From the NCBI GenBank assembly GCA_014529385.2, contig CM043966.1:142460211-142524210 (forward strand): a DNA stretch of 64,000 nucleotides, given 5' to 3'. The DNA comes from Adiantum capillus-veneris. Taxonomy: Eukaryota; Streptophyta; Polypodiopsida; Polypodiales; Pteridaceae. This document shows positions 11,646-23,790 of the stretch, one piece after another. Positions within the stretch are counted from its first letter, which is position 1. Each line of letters opens with the position of its first letter. Below the pieces are notes generated by a model. The model was not told the DNA's origin. It saw only the letters and a list, made by a program, of their open reading frames with translations, and did no database searches. Both the position numbers and the translations under genes were made by a program.

Positions 11646-11874
11646 CAGCTCTCAATGCCTATTTAATTGATGCGGAATGTGCATGGGGATCCCTTGATCA
11701 ATTATACTTTGAGGCCATCCATTTTGTGACTTGTGATAGATGCATGGGCCTTGGCTCCACGGTAACATATATCATCACTCCCGGAGCTCCTAGGAAAGCT
11801 TCTTCATATCCTACGAGTGTTGGCACTCTAGGTATAGCTCATGGTACTTCTTTTGTATTCACATCCAGCATTAC

Positions 11875-12639
11875 TCACTCGGTAGGGTGTGGCATGGATG
11901 AATCTGTAACAACCGTAAAGCCACCTCTCATAGTCTCTAGTTCTAACAAGTAACTCCCTCTCATTTTAGGATTTGGGACTCTTAGTGCTTTCAGCCCGGC
12001 CATGCATGTGTTCTCTACATGTGGTGGAATCTTTGTGACTTGATCCATAAATCTTATCTCTAATGAAAGTCCCTTTCCAATATGTTTACCTTGAGAGTAA
12101 GAAACTTCCTTTGTGCTTTGTGGTATTGCATAGCCATATCTTAAGTACATGCATCGTATAATGAGATATATTTTTTTTAATCCCTTTCCTACAAGCCGGC
12201 TCCCATGCTTACTCTCAACCAAGTTTATTCTTGGAGTGTTTTCTCCATCACTACTTCTCTCCACTGCTATCATGATGCTCCCCCAATGTGCAATACGCAC
12301 CTCCCACCAACTCAACCAGGAGTCCATTGCGCTGGGAATGTTTCTATCCATGCAATCTCCATTGTGCCACCATTGTCGAAGGAGACAAATCTTTGATGTT
12401 TCTATCTCTCTAGAGGGGACTAAATGTCCCTTTTTGCACATTTCTTTGTGAGTTTTTTGAGATGAAGAAGAAATGTACTTTGTTGTGTGTGCCACCATGC
12501 TTTGCTTCCAATGAAAAAGGCAAGATCGCTCTTGATCTTGTAGAACATTGTCTTTCCTATCATCGAACACAATACAAACTACATTCCAATTGGCTTGAGC
12601 TAGTTGTCCACGAATCCATGGAAATCTACTTTCTCCCAT
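11875..12639 (-). CDS. Unrecognised 254-aa ORF upstream of the element B capsid
   Basis: This is the longest uninterrupted frame of element B, in contrast to its decayed gag-pol. It is Trp-rich (for example RQWWHNGDCMDRNIPSAMDS, then SWWEVRIAHWGS) and basic near the middle. The same frame continues beyond its TGA with readable sequence (GYEEAFLGAPGVMIYVTVE) toward the capsid start at about 11645, so it is probably an N-terminal extension of gag and not a separate gene. I do not recognise the family. The true start is unclear; the ATG at 12639 is the first in the open frame. Confidence 0.5.
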   Translation of the reverse strand: MGESRFPWIRGQLAQANWNVVCIVFDDRKDNVLQDQERSCLFHWKQSMVAHTTKYISSSSQKTHKEMCKKGHLVPSREIETSKICLLRQWWHNGDCMDRNIPSAMDSWLSWWEVRIAHWGSIMIAVERSSDGENTPRINLVESKHGSRLVGKGLKKIYLIIRCMYLRYGYAIPQSTKEVSYSQGKHIGKGLSLEIRFMDQVTKIPPHVENTCMAGLKALRVPNPKMRGSYLLELETMRGGFTVVTDSSMPHPTE

Positions 12640-12820
12640 CCATGCCCCTCCATAAGTTCATTTATGCACTCCCAAAAAGAATTTGTGCTTACATGTCCTC
12701 CTCTTTCATCTCACAAGTTGCAATAGTGAGGAGGTCTTGCATGCTATAACATAAGAAATTCATATTAGTATATATATTGATAGTCGTTTCTTAAGTCATG
12801 TCAAACTTGAAAAATATGTT

Positions 12821-13117
12821 CTAAAAATAAAACCTTGGATTGTATACATAGCATTCCATGGTCACCCAGTCCACCACTCGGTGAGCATGATCAAAGTGCA
12901 CCCAAGCATGCCAAAGATCTCCAGTTCCACTACATCTCATCCAATCCAGAGGGAGGGGCAATTGTAGAAATTTTGAAAACAAAGCAGTGCTCTCATTCGG
13001 CTCCTTTCCCAAGAAGCCTATATGGACAATCTTTTTGTTGAGTGCATCAAAATTCAATTTCATATTCAAAGTTAAAAATTCCCTAAAGATGGCTCTTTTC
13101 ACAATTGTAGATGTCAT
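12821..13117 (-). CDS. Hypothetical 98-aa ORF, possibly further 5' part of element B
   Basis: Open minus-strand frame containing SGTGDLWHAWVHFDHAHRVV. It is the same strand and order as the 254-aa ORF and may be a frameshifted extension of the same polyprotein. No known domain recognised. The composition is not low-complexity, unlike the neighbouring frames. Confidence 0.25.
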   Translation of the reverse strand: MTSTIVKRAIFREFLTLNMKLNFDALNKKIVHIGFLGKEPNESTALFSKFLQLPLPLDWMRCSGTGDLWHAWVHFDHAHRVVDWVTMECYVYNPRFYF

Positions 13118-13465
13118 GGTGTTGATTGTATTTTTGGCGATATTTGACTCTATCTCATTATGCAGCTACATTATGGCTTCAACGTTTCATACACTTATAT
13201 GAGTTTTTGACCATCAAATCTTGGCACGTTGCTTGTGGGTGAATGACTCACAAGGAGCATACCTAGAAGTGTTTTCTTAAAATAAAGATCCACCACTTTT
13301 GGTATTCTTCGTAGTCTTAAGGTTGAGTTCCCTACAAAGACAAGATGTATTGTAGACTTCTCATTCTTACGTAAATGACAACCACAAACATTTTGTGCAA
13401 GGGCTCTAACGAGATAGACAAAGAGAGGAAAGAGAACATAAGAAAACCTGCAACATAGATGGAAC

Positions 13466-13469
<4 letters not shown>

Positions 13470-13509
<40 letters not shown>
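13470..13509. repeat. (AG)n microsatellite
   Basis: About 40 bp of AG dinucleotides in gene-free sequence. Confidence 0.95.
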
Positions 13510-13515
<6 letters not shown>

Positions 13516-13621
13516 TAATGTCATCAAAGGTCAAACATGACCTATGAGACCAAAGAAACATTTCTTATGCTTTATTGAGCTGATGAATCGGAACTTGATG
13601 CTTAAGATCATGAATATAGTG

Positions 13622-13852
13622 AGAATCCATGGGTGGCTCTAAGAGAAAGGAATGTAGGGAGAAATCCATGCTAAAAATGTGAGCAAAAAAATCTTGAATA
13701 TGAACAAATATGGAGAGGTGATACTTGAGGACCACAAATGGTATTGAGAGTTCATGGGGTACTTGTGAGAGAAAGGATAATACGGGGAGATCCAAGGTAG
13801 AAATGTGAAGGGAGAAAGCTTGATCCTCACCGATGATCATTACTTGAAAACT
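13622..13852. repeat. Diverged tandem duplication, unit about 120 bp
   Basis: Two neighbouring stretches share CATGGG, GAGAGAAAGGA, GGGAGA-ATCCA-G-TA and AAATGTGA in the same order with a spacing of about 120 bp. The frames crossing it show the matching peptides HISTLDLPVLSFL and HIFSMDFSLHSFL. No gene is recognised. Confidence 0.5.
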
Positions 13853-13902
13853 TGTAAGGGACATAGTGAGCATATGCGTGCGCACACAAACGCACACACA
13901 CA

Positions 13903-13904
<2 letters not shown>

Positions 13905-13975
<71 letters not shown>
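13905..13975. repeat. (AG)n microsatellite
   Basis: About 70 bp of AG dinucleotides preceded by an interrupted AC tract. Confidence 0.97.
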
Positions 13976-13981
<6 letters not shown>

Positions 13982-14220
13982 CACAACTAGGATTGAGGTG
14001 GATGTGCCACCGATGGAAATCACAATGGCAGCATAGTGCTTGCTACCCTCATAGTGCTTGCTTTGTACAAACCCAATAAAATTGGCATGGTGACAATTCC
14101 TAGTTCCACACCTTGTGACTTCTTGGGTGTGAAGTTTTATAAGGGTCCCTAAAGGCTTGTCCCTCATGTTCTAAATAGGCCTTGCTTCTATGAGCTACAT
14201 TATACACACTCATTCCTTTG

Positions 14221-14354
14221 TGTTAGGGTAAGCCCAACTTGTGGAACCACTATGGGAAAGCCCTCTAGCCACCTAGGAAAAGATAATTGATGACATGGTC
14301 CAATAGAAAGAGGATGAAACCCACCTAGCCAATGATTGTAAAGCAAAAAACCTA
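14221..14354 (+). repeat. Truncated LTR-like repeat R1, left copy
   Basis: Begins TGTTAGGGTAAGCCC and matches 21229-21367 in the same orientation with few differences. It ends just before the position of the TATA box of the right copy, where it abuts the truncated 3' end of the copia pol. It is therefore the first ~134 bp of an LTR. Confidence 0.8.
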
Positions 14355-15541
14355 CTTTCCTAGCTTTAGTTGTCCCTCTTCCAAAAGAGTGCATATGAAG
14401 TGATATCTCACCTCAATGTGCTTTGTCCTTGAATGAAAGGCTGAGTTCTTCGCAAGATGGATAGCGCTTTGGCTATCACTGTACAAGACACAATTGTCTT
14501 GTTTGAATCCAAGCTCTTCTAAGAATCTGTGAAGCCACAGAATTTCTTTGCTTGCCTCCGTCATTGCTACATACTCTGCTTCCGTGATAGAAAGTGAAAC
14601 CCTTTCTACAGCTTTGAAGCCCAGCTTTCTGTTGTGCCTCCAACCGTGAACACATAGCCAGTAGTGCTCCTTTGAGTATCTTTGTCACCTGCCATATCTA
14701 CATCAGCATACCCTTCTAGAAAAATATCAGTTCCTCCAAAATAAAAAGCATATGTTGTTGTCCCTTTTAGATACCTAAGTATCCACTTCACAGCTTGCCA
14801 ATGCTCTTTACCTGGGTTGTCCATGAACCTACTCACAACTCCCACTGCATGTGCAATGTCTGGCCTTGTCCAGACCATAGCATACATTAGAGAACCTACC
14901 GCTGCAGCATATGGAACTTTAGACATATAGGCTATCTCCTCTTGTGTCTTTGGACACATATCCTTAGTTAGTTTAAAATGACCAGCCAAAGGTGTAGAAA
15001 CTGGTTTTGCATTTTGCATTGCAAACCTTTCTAGTACCTTCTTGATGTAATCTTCTTGAGATAGCTTTATTGTCTTCTTAGTCCTGTCCCTTGATATTTT
15101 CATACCAAGTATCCTCTTTGCAGCACCTAAATCTTTCATTGAAAAAGATTTGGACAGCTCCTCTTTTAGGTCTTTGATGTCCTGCATGTTAGCACTCGCA
15201 ATCAACATGTCATCAACATACAACATTAGGATGATGAATTTCCCATCTCCCAAATTCTTCGTGTAGACGCAGTGATCCGAGTTGCATCTTGTGAATCCAT
15301 GATCCAACATCCATCGATCAAACTTCAAGTACCATTGTCTTGATGCTTGCTTTAAACCATACAAGCTCTTCTTTAATCTGCAAACCATTTTCTCCTTACC
15401 TTTTACTTCATACCCCTTTGGTTGAAGCATGTAGATTTCCTCCTTTAAGTCACCGTGAGGGAATGCCATATTTACATCCATTTGCTCGAGATTTAGATCA
15501 TGAGCAGCCACAAGGCTTAAGACAAGCCTAATTGAGTTCAT
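14352..15541 (-). pseudogene. Ty1/copia pol: reverse transcriptase and RNase H
   Basis: The open frame 14606-15541 (311 aa) holds a copia RT with LYGLKQASRQWYLKFD, the catalytic YVDDMLIA and the later KWILRYLKGT. RNase H continues in other frames: GYADVDMAGD, then YSDSQSAIHLAKN at 14352-14564. A frameshift lies around 14610-14640. The usual copia ending is missing: the frame breaks off at about 14352 exactly where repeat R1 starts, so the 3' end and 3' LTR are deleted. A stop near 15543 also separates it from the upstream frame. Confidence 0.9.
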
Positions 15542-15543
15542 TT

Positions 15544-18137
15544 TTACAACAGGAGAAAATATTCATTGAAGTCAATACCTTTCTTTTGAGAAAAACTTTT
15601 TACCACAAGCCTAGACTTGTACCTTTTCTTCCCACCTTCTTCTTCCTTCAGCTTGTACACCCATTTGTTTTGAAGTGCCCGCTTACCTTTGGGCAACTCA
15701 ACCAACTCCCATGTTTGGTTGCGATGTAGTGAGTCCATCTCCACTTGCATGCTCTTCGTCCATTCTTCTTTGGATTCATGTTGCATAGCTTCTTCGTATG
15801 ATTCCGGCTCTCCAGAATCTGAGATCAAGAGATGGTTGAAGGAAGGAACAAACCTTTCTGGAGGTCTACTTGCTCTTGTAGATCTTCGGAGAATAGGTTG
15901 AGGCTCCTCATTTGGTTGACGTTGGTGCACATTGTCACGTTTGCAGTCCTTGAGTCTTCACCGTCCTCAAGCTCCATGTACTCATCACCTGTTTCTTTTG
16001 TTTGTTTTCTTTCCAAGTAATCTTTGTACATATTTTGTTCGTTAAAAATTACATCCCTACTCCTTAAGATTTTACCATCTTCAGGATTCCATAGGCGATA
16101 CCCAAAGTCTCCTTCTCCATAGCCAATGAAGAAACACTTTTTGGACTTTGCATCTAGCTTTGATCTTAGGCTTCTATCTATGTGCATGAAAGCCTCACAT
16201 CCAAACACTTTGAGAAATGCATAATTCACCGGTTTACCTGTCCATGCCTCTTCTGGAACTCCCCCATCCAATGCCGTTGAGGGTGACCGATTGATTAAGT
16301 ACACAGAAGTACTTACAGTTTCCGCCCAAAGCTCAAGCGGTAGGCCTTCATGTAGCCGCATGCTTCGTGCTCGTTCCATGATTGTCATGTTCATCCTTTC
16401 CAAAATCCCATTTTGTTGAGGTCTCCTTGGGGTTGTCCTTTGCCTCTGAATGCCATTGCTAGCACAAAAGCTTTCAAAAGCTTGGCTGCAATATTCGCCT
16501 CCATTGTCGGATCTGAGGCATTTAACCTTGGTACCTGTTTCATTCTCCACAAAGGCTTTCCACCTTTGAAATATGGAAAATACATCGGATTTATTCTTCA
16601 TGACATAAACCCATGTTTTTCTAGTCGCATCGTCTATGAATGTTACATAGTACAATGAGCCACCAAGTGATGGTGTACTTGCAGGACCCCAAACATCAGA
16701 ATGAACCAACTCAAGTTTTTTATATTTTCTTTCATTTTCTGATTTTTGAAATTTTACCCTCTTTTGTTTACCATAAACACAATCTTCACAGAACTCTAAG
16801 TCCACTTCTTTCAAACCTGGTAGAACCTTCTTTGTTTGAAGGATTTGCATTCCTTTGGCACTCATATGCCCAAGTCGATAGTGCCACACTGCACTATCAA
16901 CTTCTGTAGTTGCTACACAAGCTGAAGGTTGCGTGCTAACAGTACACAAGTAAAGTGTACCGACCTTTTCTCCCTTGGCAACCACCAAAGATCCCTTTGA
17001 GATCTTCCACCGTTTATTTCCGAATGCAATGTTGTGACCTTCATCGTCCAATTGTCCTGTAGAGATTAAATTTTTTCGAAGAGAAGGAACATGCCTAACA
17101 TCTTTAAGCTTCCATTCATTTCCGTTAGCAGTTTTGAAAGAAACTGTACCTTTGCCGACAATCTCACAAGCTTCATCATCTCCCAAGTATACATACCCAA
17201 AATTACCTTTGGTGTAGTCTTGGAAATGTTGCTTGTGTGGTGTCGCATGGAATGAAGCCCCGAAATCTACTATCCAGGAATTAGACACATTGTCTAATGA
17301 GAGAATTAGAGCATCTTGCTCTACTTTACCTGCCACATTGGCCTCCGATGTTGGCTTGTTGTCTTGAGACTCTGTCTCCTTCTTCTTCTTGGACCAGCAA
17401 TCCTTCTTGACGTGGCCCTTCTTGCCGCAGTTCCAACATTCAAGAACTAACTTTGTGCGTGACTTGCTCCGCCTTGAGCGATCACGACCCTTTTGGTTTT
17501 TGAACCTCTCCTTAGGCCTTCCTCTTGTTTCCACTGATAGTGCAGCACTTGATGATTCTCCTGTGCTTGTCCTTCGCATTTCCTCGCTTAGGACAACACC
17601 CACAACATCATCAAACTTAAGAGTATTTGTGCCAGAGATAGAATTACTTACAGCCATCACAAGGCTGTCCCAACTATCCACTAGAGATGATAGTATAAGG
17701 AGAGCTCGCACTTCGTCATCGAAATTGATTTTCACTGATCGAAGTTGACTTATGTTTGTGTTAAAGTCATTTAGGTGTTCTACAACTGAACCATTCTCTG
17801 CCATCTTTAGATTGAACAAGCGCTTCATAAGAAATACCTTATTGGATGCCGATGGTTTCTCATAGAAGTCGTCAAGTGACTTCATCAAGTCCTCCGTGGT
17901 CTTCATCTCCGAAACATTGAAGGCCACCGTTGACGCCAAGCTTAACCGGATTGTTCCCAGTGCCTTTCAATCAAGGACAATCCATGCTTCATCTGCCATT
18001 GTTGCGGGCTTCTTCGCAAGACCGCCTAGTGGCAAATAGAGGTCCTTCTGGTAGATATAGTCTTCAATCTGCATCTTCCAATGTTGGTAGTTTTTGCCGT
18101 TGAACTTCTCAATCTTGAGCTTCCCTTCCTCCGCCAT
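15544..18137 (-). pseudogene. Ty1/copia gag, protease, integrase and start of RT
   Basis: The most likely start is the ATG at 18137, downstream of the primer site; an in-frame TGA at 17967-17969 interrupts gag after 56 codons. The frame 15825-17939 then runs 704 aa: gag (UBN2-type) residues 1-130, zinc knuckle CWNCGKKGHVKKDC near 168-181, protease IVDFGAS near 223 (usually DSGAS), integrase zinc finger (HYRLGH...CEDC) near 350-395, and DDE residues in VHSDVWGP, RSDNGGEY and NGILERMN. A frameshift near 15930 moves to the frame 15544-15930, which includes WELVELPKGKR and leads into RT. It is a nearly full set of domains with at least three disabling changes. Confidence 0.92.
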
Positions 18138-18190
18138 AACTCCCACTCAATTCAAGGAATCCTTTCCTTGAGATAATTTAGCTACGAGAA

Positions 18191-18208
18191 AACCTTGCTC
18201 TGATACCA
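18191..18208 (-). other. Primer binding site of the copia element (tRNA-iMet type)
   Basis: The minus strand reads TGGTATCAGAGCAAGG two bases inside the LTR end. TGGTATCAGAGC is the usual plant initiator-Met tRNA complement. Confidence 0.92.
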
Positions 18209-18210
18209 GT

Positions 18211-18947
18211 TGTTAGGAAATAAGACGTACCTAAATAGATAATTGAGTAGATTACTTAATGGAGAGAGACAGATTTACATACACGAGATTATAGAGTAGA
18301 GAGAGAGAGAGAGTACACACGATATACGTGGTTCACCCAATGTGGGCTACGTCCACGGGAAAGCAGCCACTCAATGGCTTTAGTACTTCAAAACAAGAAG
18401 TAGTTTACAAAGGGATTATACCCTTAATGGATCTCCCGCCTTGCTTCACTCTCACCACCTCACACTCACCTTGTTGCATCAACTTCACACTATGAAATGT
18501 GTGTAGAAATGGCCTCCTTTTATAGGCCAAAAGGGCTGCCCTCTCATATGAGAGGCAGCCATGTGTAGCCACCCTTGTGTGCGAATAAGTCCAAATCGGA
18601 CCCTCCAATCCGCCCATGTGTGGCCGCCCTTGAGAAGACAAGTCCGATTTTGAATTCGGCCACCGGCCATCGGCCATTGACTTTCGACCACCGGCCATTG
18701 ACTATCGGCCACCGGCCATTGACTACAGGCCACCGGCCAACCGACTGGTTGTTTTCCGACCACTTTCCTGCCGCCGTCCGGCCATAATATTTCGGCGAAA
18801 AGGAATATTCCGGTGAAAAAAAGTCTCAGGGGCCTCCGTCCCCGAGGCCTCTAAAGTTGCCCCTGATTCTTGTCCGTGAAAATTTTGGTTTCCGTGAGTG
18901 ATTTTCCTTCACGCACGATGGCTTCTCCTCATAATGGGGGCCTTACA
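18211..18947 (-). repeat. 5' LTR of the copia element
   Basis: On the minus strand the LTR starts TGTAAGGCCCCC and ends TTCCTAACA, immediately before the primer site, giving TG...CA ends and about 737 bp. A TATA box (TATAAAAG, plus positions 18517-18524) marks the promoter. Within it, 18655-18745 holds four copies of a ~22-bp CCACCGGCCATTGACTA-like unit. The outer border at 18947 is inferred because the 3' LTR is missing and no second copy confirms it. Confidence 0.75.
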
Positions 18948-21228
18948 AATGTGCGCTTTTACCACAGAAAATTATAAGGGTAAGTCAGGCTCCATACTTA
19001 ACAAGCTTAATAATCCAAACCCCTAATCACCACTTGGAAATGAGCATGCTCCACTAAGATCATGCTCATTTCCAAGTGGTGATTAGAAGAGGAGAAAGTA
19101 GCACTTAAGTGTTGATTTTTGCATAATCTTTATCGTTAATTAGCCTTGCATTTAGTGTGTTTTTGTATAATTGCCATCTCCAATTCATCTCTCCATCAAC
19201 TTGCTTTCATCACATTAATCTTGTGTGTAGGTAGTGCTCTCTCTGAGATCTATCCGACGAGCTCTCAAGCTCTGCATTTTGAGGCCAAGTACTCCTAAAA
19301 CTCCATCACCCAAATTTTGCTATTTTAGGGTGTGTGTGCGTGCGCATTCACTTTGAAAGTCAAGCCTTTAAAACCTTTGTGCTTAAGTGAAGTTATCACC
19401 CCTTATTAGATACTTCCTATTATTATTGGGTATGCATGTTTTTGTGAAGCACTGTGAGCTCGGGGAGGTCACCTAATAAAAATGTAACCTATCACGTAAG
19501 TTCAACAGAAGGGTATTTAAAGTTCTTGAAACTTACAAAAATATATATATACATAAGGGCATTACTTTTTCAAATTTAAAAAAAAACTTACAAATTTTAA
19601 AAAAGAAAAGGGTACATTATATTTTTAACAAAACTCACAGATAGGGGGGTTTTACGAACGCACGTGATATGGTATTTTTACACATAGTGAACCCCTCGAG
19701 ACTGTGAGCCACGAGCCTTATTGTTGAAGGTTTATCACACAAGGTGTCATGGATAGGAATATTGACCTATTATTGGCTTGGAGGTCAAAGAGTTGAGATT
19801 TTTTTTTTATTAATCTGGGAGGGGCAGGTTGGGCAACCCCGATAGATCGGAAAAGGCATTTTGTTGCAAGGGCTCGGCAACCCTATTCTGTGAATTTGTT
19901 GTGCTACCACCATAGATCCCCGCGCCCTAGCGCCTCTGCAATCACTTGCTTGCGCTGCACCTTTGCGGCTTCGCAGGCCCGTGCCACCCAACAAAAGCTC
20001 TAGAGTCTAGCTCCCTTGTTTTTCACCCGCTTCAAGGCAGGTAATCATGAAGCATTGATGAGGCTCCCTAGATTTCCATAACAAGATGCAGCCAGTGCTA
20101 ATTGCCATGAAGCCATAGCCTCAAGTCTCGCACATCATTGCCATCCCCACTACAAAAATGATTGGCAAAAAAAAGTTGTTGCTCTTAAGCTACTATTGGT
20201 TGTCAAAACTGACGTTGAACCTATTGTCGAAGAAGACTCTGTCAAGTCCTTGTCGACCTACTCTCGGCTTGCTGTCAAGGAGGCTGAGCAAAATCCTACA
20301 ACGGATTAGATCTTGCTTCCATATGCTAATCACTAGAGTTTGAGCCTTCAATATAAATTTAGAAGCCTTTTTTTAATTAATTCCCTAAGGGCTCCATCTC
20401 ACGCCAAGGCCCTTACCAAAGGGCCTCTTGCCATTAGCCCCCTTCTCACGGCTGTACACTGAGCACCATCCACAAATACAAAGAGCTCTGCTCCCTCGCA
20501 CTACAACCTCTACCCTAGGCCTTAGGCCTCTTGCAAGCCGTAAGCAAACCCCAATGGCTTTGTTTGCCGTGATACAAATGTATGAGATCTATGAAGGCAT
20601 AATACACACACACATGATGTGCATCATCATTGAAATGTATGTTTATGATGCATCTTTGAGAATAATTTCATAAACGTGCCAACCCATGTATGAGGATTAG
20701 ACACTTCCATTGCACATGGTAAGACCTTCCTCATGAGGCATCACATTATGCACACACACACACACACTCTCACACAATATGATATGTATGTGTGTTTTAC
20801 ACCGTTGGCCAAGATGGTCGCATCCTAAATACAATGGACCAATGAAGATGACAACACATGAAGACGACAACAAACGACTACAACAAGATAAAGACAGAGC
20901 AAAATTTGTAGAAAAATCAACAACACATTTGATCCTCTAACACCGGAGGCAAATACATAAAATCATTTGAAAGCACCCCATTTGTATTTTTACCTACCAC
21001 CTAGTTGCCTGCAAATCTCTAGGGGAGGTGCACACTTTGGTACTACACCCAGTTGACCACTCTCTCAAGAGGATGTTGTGCCTTTGGCCTGACACCCATT
21101 TGAAAATTCTATTGGAGGGCACTTTTGTATTCTACGTGCTACATTTGACACTCACCAGAATGATGCACATTTACACATAAACATTAAAAAAAAAAATTTA
21201 AACCCCAAGTCTAGCTTAAGGGGGCATA
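18948..21228. other. Gene-poor spacer, possible internal part of the R1 element
   Basis: No supported gene. If R1 copies at 14221 and 21229 are LTRs of one element, this is its internal remainder after the copia insertion. It contains a 26-bp hairpin (19023-19086), an AT repeat near 19540, A-rich runs and a CA run (20751-20767). A purine tract (TTAAGGGGGCATA) borders the right R1 copy. Confidence 0.4.
19023..19086. repeat. Perfect 26-bp inverted repeat with 12-nt loop
   Basis: Arms 19023-19048 and 19061-19086 are exact reverse complements (starting CTAATCACCACTTGGAAATG), separated by 12 nt. No mismatches are seen. Confidence 0.95.
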
Positions 21229-21760
21229 TGTTAGGGTAAGCCCAACTTGTGGCACCACTATGGGAAAGCCTTCTAGCCACCTAGGAAGAGATAATTGATG
21301 ACATGCTCCAATAGCAAGAGGATGAAAGCCACCTAGCCAATGATTGTAAAGCACCAAGCCTATATAAAGGCTATTATCTAATTAATCAATTGCACTTTTG
21401 ACTCTTATCATTGTGTCTATACTCTCTCTCTATACTCTTGATTTTGGCATAAGCTAACCCTATTCACCATCTCTCTAAACCTAAACCTATTCCTAATACC
21501 ATGGTTAAGCTAAGGCTACACCTTCCATAGATTAATGCTATTCATCGGTTATTAGGGAGTATGCTTCCACAACCACTAACCCATCACTTTGTATCTACAT
21601 CTTGACACGAGAAAGATCAACCACGTTATTGCTAAAGAGCCATTCCTAATGGTTCATTTGTAGAATCCTTTGTCTCCTTTGTAATGTGCTATCACCACCC
21701 ATTTTCCCTTGAATTATCAATGTTTTCCTTTGTGCAATTCAATGCTTGATCGAATCAACC
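21229..21760 (+). repeat. LTR-like repeat R1, right copy
   Basis: Starts TGTTAGGGTAAGCCC after a purine tract (AGCTTAAGGGGGCATA) and matches 14221-14354. It goes on with a TATA box TATATAAAGG at 21361-21370 that the left copy lacks, so it looks like the intact 3' LTR. The right border is not determined; 21760 is approximate. Confidence 0.6.
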
Positions 21761-22504
21761 TTGACTAATCCCAGATTTGTTGTAGTTATTGTGCTTGAAT
21801 GAGGCAAATCTAAAATTGTGCTTACTTGATTGCATCATGTAGTATGGATTTTTCAATATGAAAGCTTTTCAACCAAAGTGAGAATTCTTTGCTAAAATTA
21901 GGGATTTTTTGTATCTTTTAAGCCTTTTTTGTACGATCTTTGCAATGTATACTTTGGTAGCACTGACTCACATCCAGGGCCTAAAATTGAAACCTATTTT
22001 TCCTATCAAACAAGGGCTATTCTGCATGTCAAAACAAGTGCTTCAATAAATAACCTCTTGTCATTTGACATGCTATAATCTCAAAAGTGTGTGTCTTTTT
22101 CCATGTTTATTCCTTGAAGTTTATGTTATATATGGAAACCTATATAGATTAGTCACTTTATACAAAGCATGAAAGGGGTCTTGGAAAATTTCCTCTCAAA
22201 AGAATTTTCTAAGATGTCTGTCCCTAGTGGTCTCTTGGTGGGTGTGTGGGGGTGTGTGTGTGTGTTGTAGTATTAAACTTTTAATACTTATACACAAAAG
22301 AACATAAAGCTTAAAAGATAACTAGCTTTAGTACAAAAATTACTCAGCATCAAATTCATTTTTGTACAATATGGTAGCAGTGAGGTATCATTCCAATGAT
22401 CCTATACATAAGTACTAGAGTTATAGACGTTATCAAGGTTGAAATTGTGCATCATCTTCAGACTCAGATATCATCTAAGCTAAACCATTTTTAAGTGAAG
22501 ATAG

Positions 22505-23040
22505 TGTTGACTGAGTCAACGCCAGTTAACAAAAGCTGCTAAAGATTGAAGACGTACGAATGCACATCGAAGATCAACATAAAGAAGCAGTAAAGATTGG
22601 CATTACACATTTTTCACATTTTCCCAAAATGGTCACGTATTGTAAATTCCCGATTTATTTCAAGCCATTGTAATATTGTTAATGTGTTATGGGCTCAATG
22701 GGAGTTCCAAGTTGTAAAGAACGGGTCAGTTAGTGTGCCTAGGTAGCAGATTTAGTAAGTGGTGGAGCCCTAAAGGCCTTGGGCACCCGAACATTGCACA
22801 TTTTTACCCTAGGTACATAAGGCAGTGTGTAAAAGAAATTAGGGTTCTCAAGCTCATTTGTTGAGAGCACTTTTTGGTGACAGCTCTTGAGGTGTGTGGC
22901 TATGGAGTCCTTGAGCTTCTCCTTGCTCATGAGACTTGATGAACACTAACCAATGATTCATTTTCTTTCACTATGCCTCTCTCATGCTTCTTATGATTGC
23001 CTATGATGCTTAGGTTAGCTAGATTTTCACTAATTAGTGG
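22505..23040 (+). repeat. 5' LTR of a non-autonomous LTR element
   Basis: The first 76 bases (22505-22580, TGTTGACTGAGTCAACG...) match the 3' copy at 30717-30792 in the same orientation, which fixes the left end. The right end is not fixed because the 3' copy is truncated. A TGG-starting candidate primer site follows near 23039 (TGGTCGGGTGGAC), but I cannot match it to a tRNA. Two 59-bp tandem copies (about 23040-23158) follow. Confidence 0.65.
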
Positions 23041-23499
23041 TCGGGTGGACAATTTTGTCGAAATCGGTGTTTTCGAAAAAATCTACTATTTTTCGGGGCC
23101 CGAGTGGACAATTTTATCGAAATCGGTGTTTTCGGAAAAATCTACTATTTTTGGTGTGCTTTTGCGTGTCGAAAATGCTCGATTGTGAATGACGATGATT
23201 TTCTAAGGTTTCTAGAATTTTTTTTATTTTTTTATTTTTTTTTTGGGTAAATTTTGGGATTTTCTGGTGCATTTTTGGAGTTTCGGCTATTTTCGGTCTA
23301 ATTTTGGCAATTGTGGACATTTGAAAATAAAAAATTAATAAAAAACGGGTTTCGAGCTTCAATATCGTGCCTTGTGGCATATAAAATTTATTGTCGGGTA
23401 AACCTTTACGGTTTCTTGGGATAGTTTCCTACGAGTTAAAAAATTCTTTTTCTTTTCTGCCAGCCGTTCCCTATTTTCCTCTCCGGGTGAACCCACCCC

Positions 23500-23598
23500 A
23501 TGAACTCTCTCTCCTCCCTCTTTTTTCTCTCTCTCACTAATTCTCTCTCCTCTCTCTTAACTTTCTCTCTCTCACGAACTCTCGCTCCTCCCTCTTAA

Positions 23599-23658
<60 letters not shown>

Positions 23659-23790
23659 AACTCTCTCTCCTCCCTCTTAACTTTTTCTCTCTCTCTCTCT
23701 CTCACTCACTAACTCTCTCTCCTCCCTCTTAACTTTCTCTCTCTCTCACTAACTCTCTCTCATCCCTCTTAACTTTTTCTCTCTCTCTAC
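23500..23790. repeat. CT-rich tandem array
   Basis: The unit CTAACTCTCTCTCCTCCCTC followed by TTAACTT and a variable CT run repeats about six times, with the longest pure CT run at 23602-23655. It lies in the leader of the LTR element. Confidence 0.85.
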
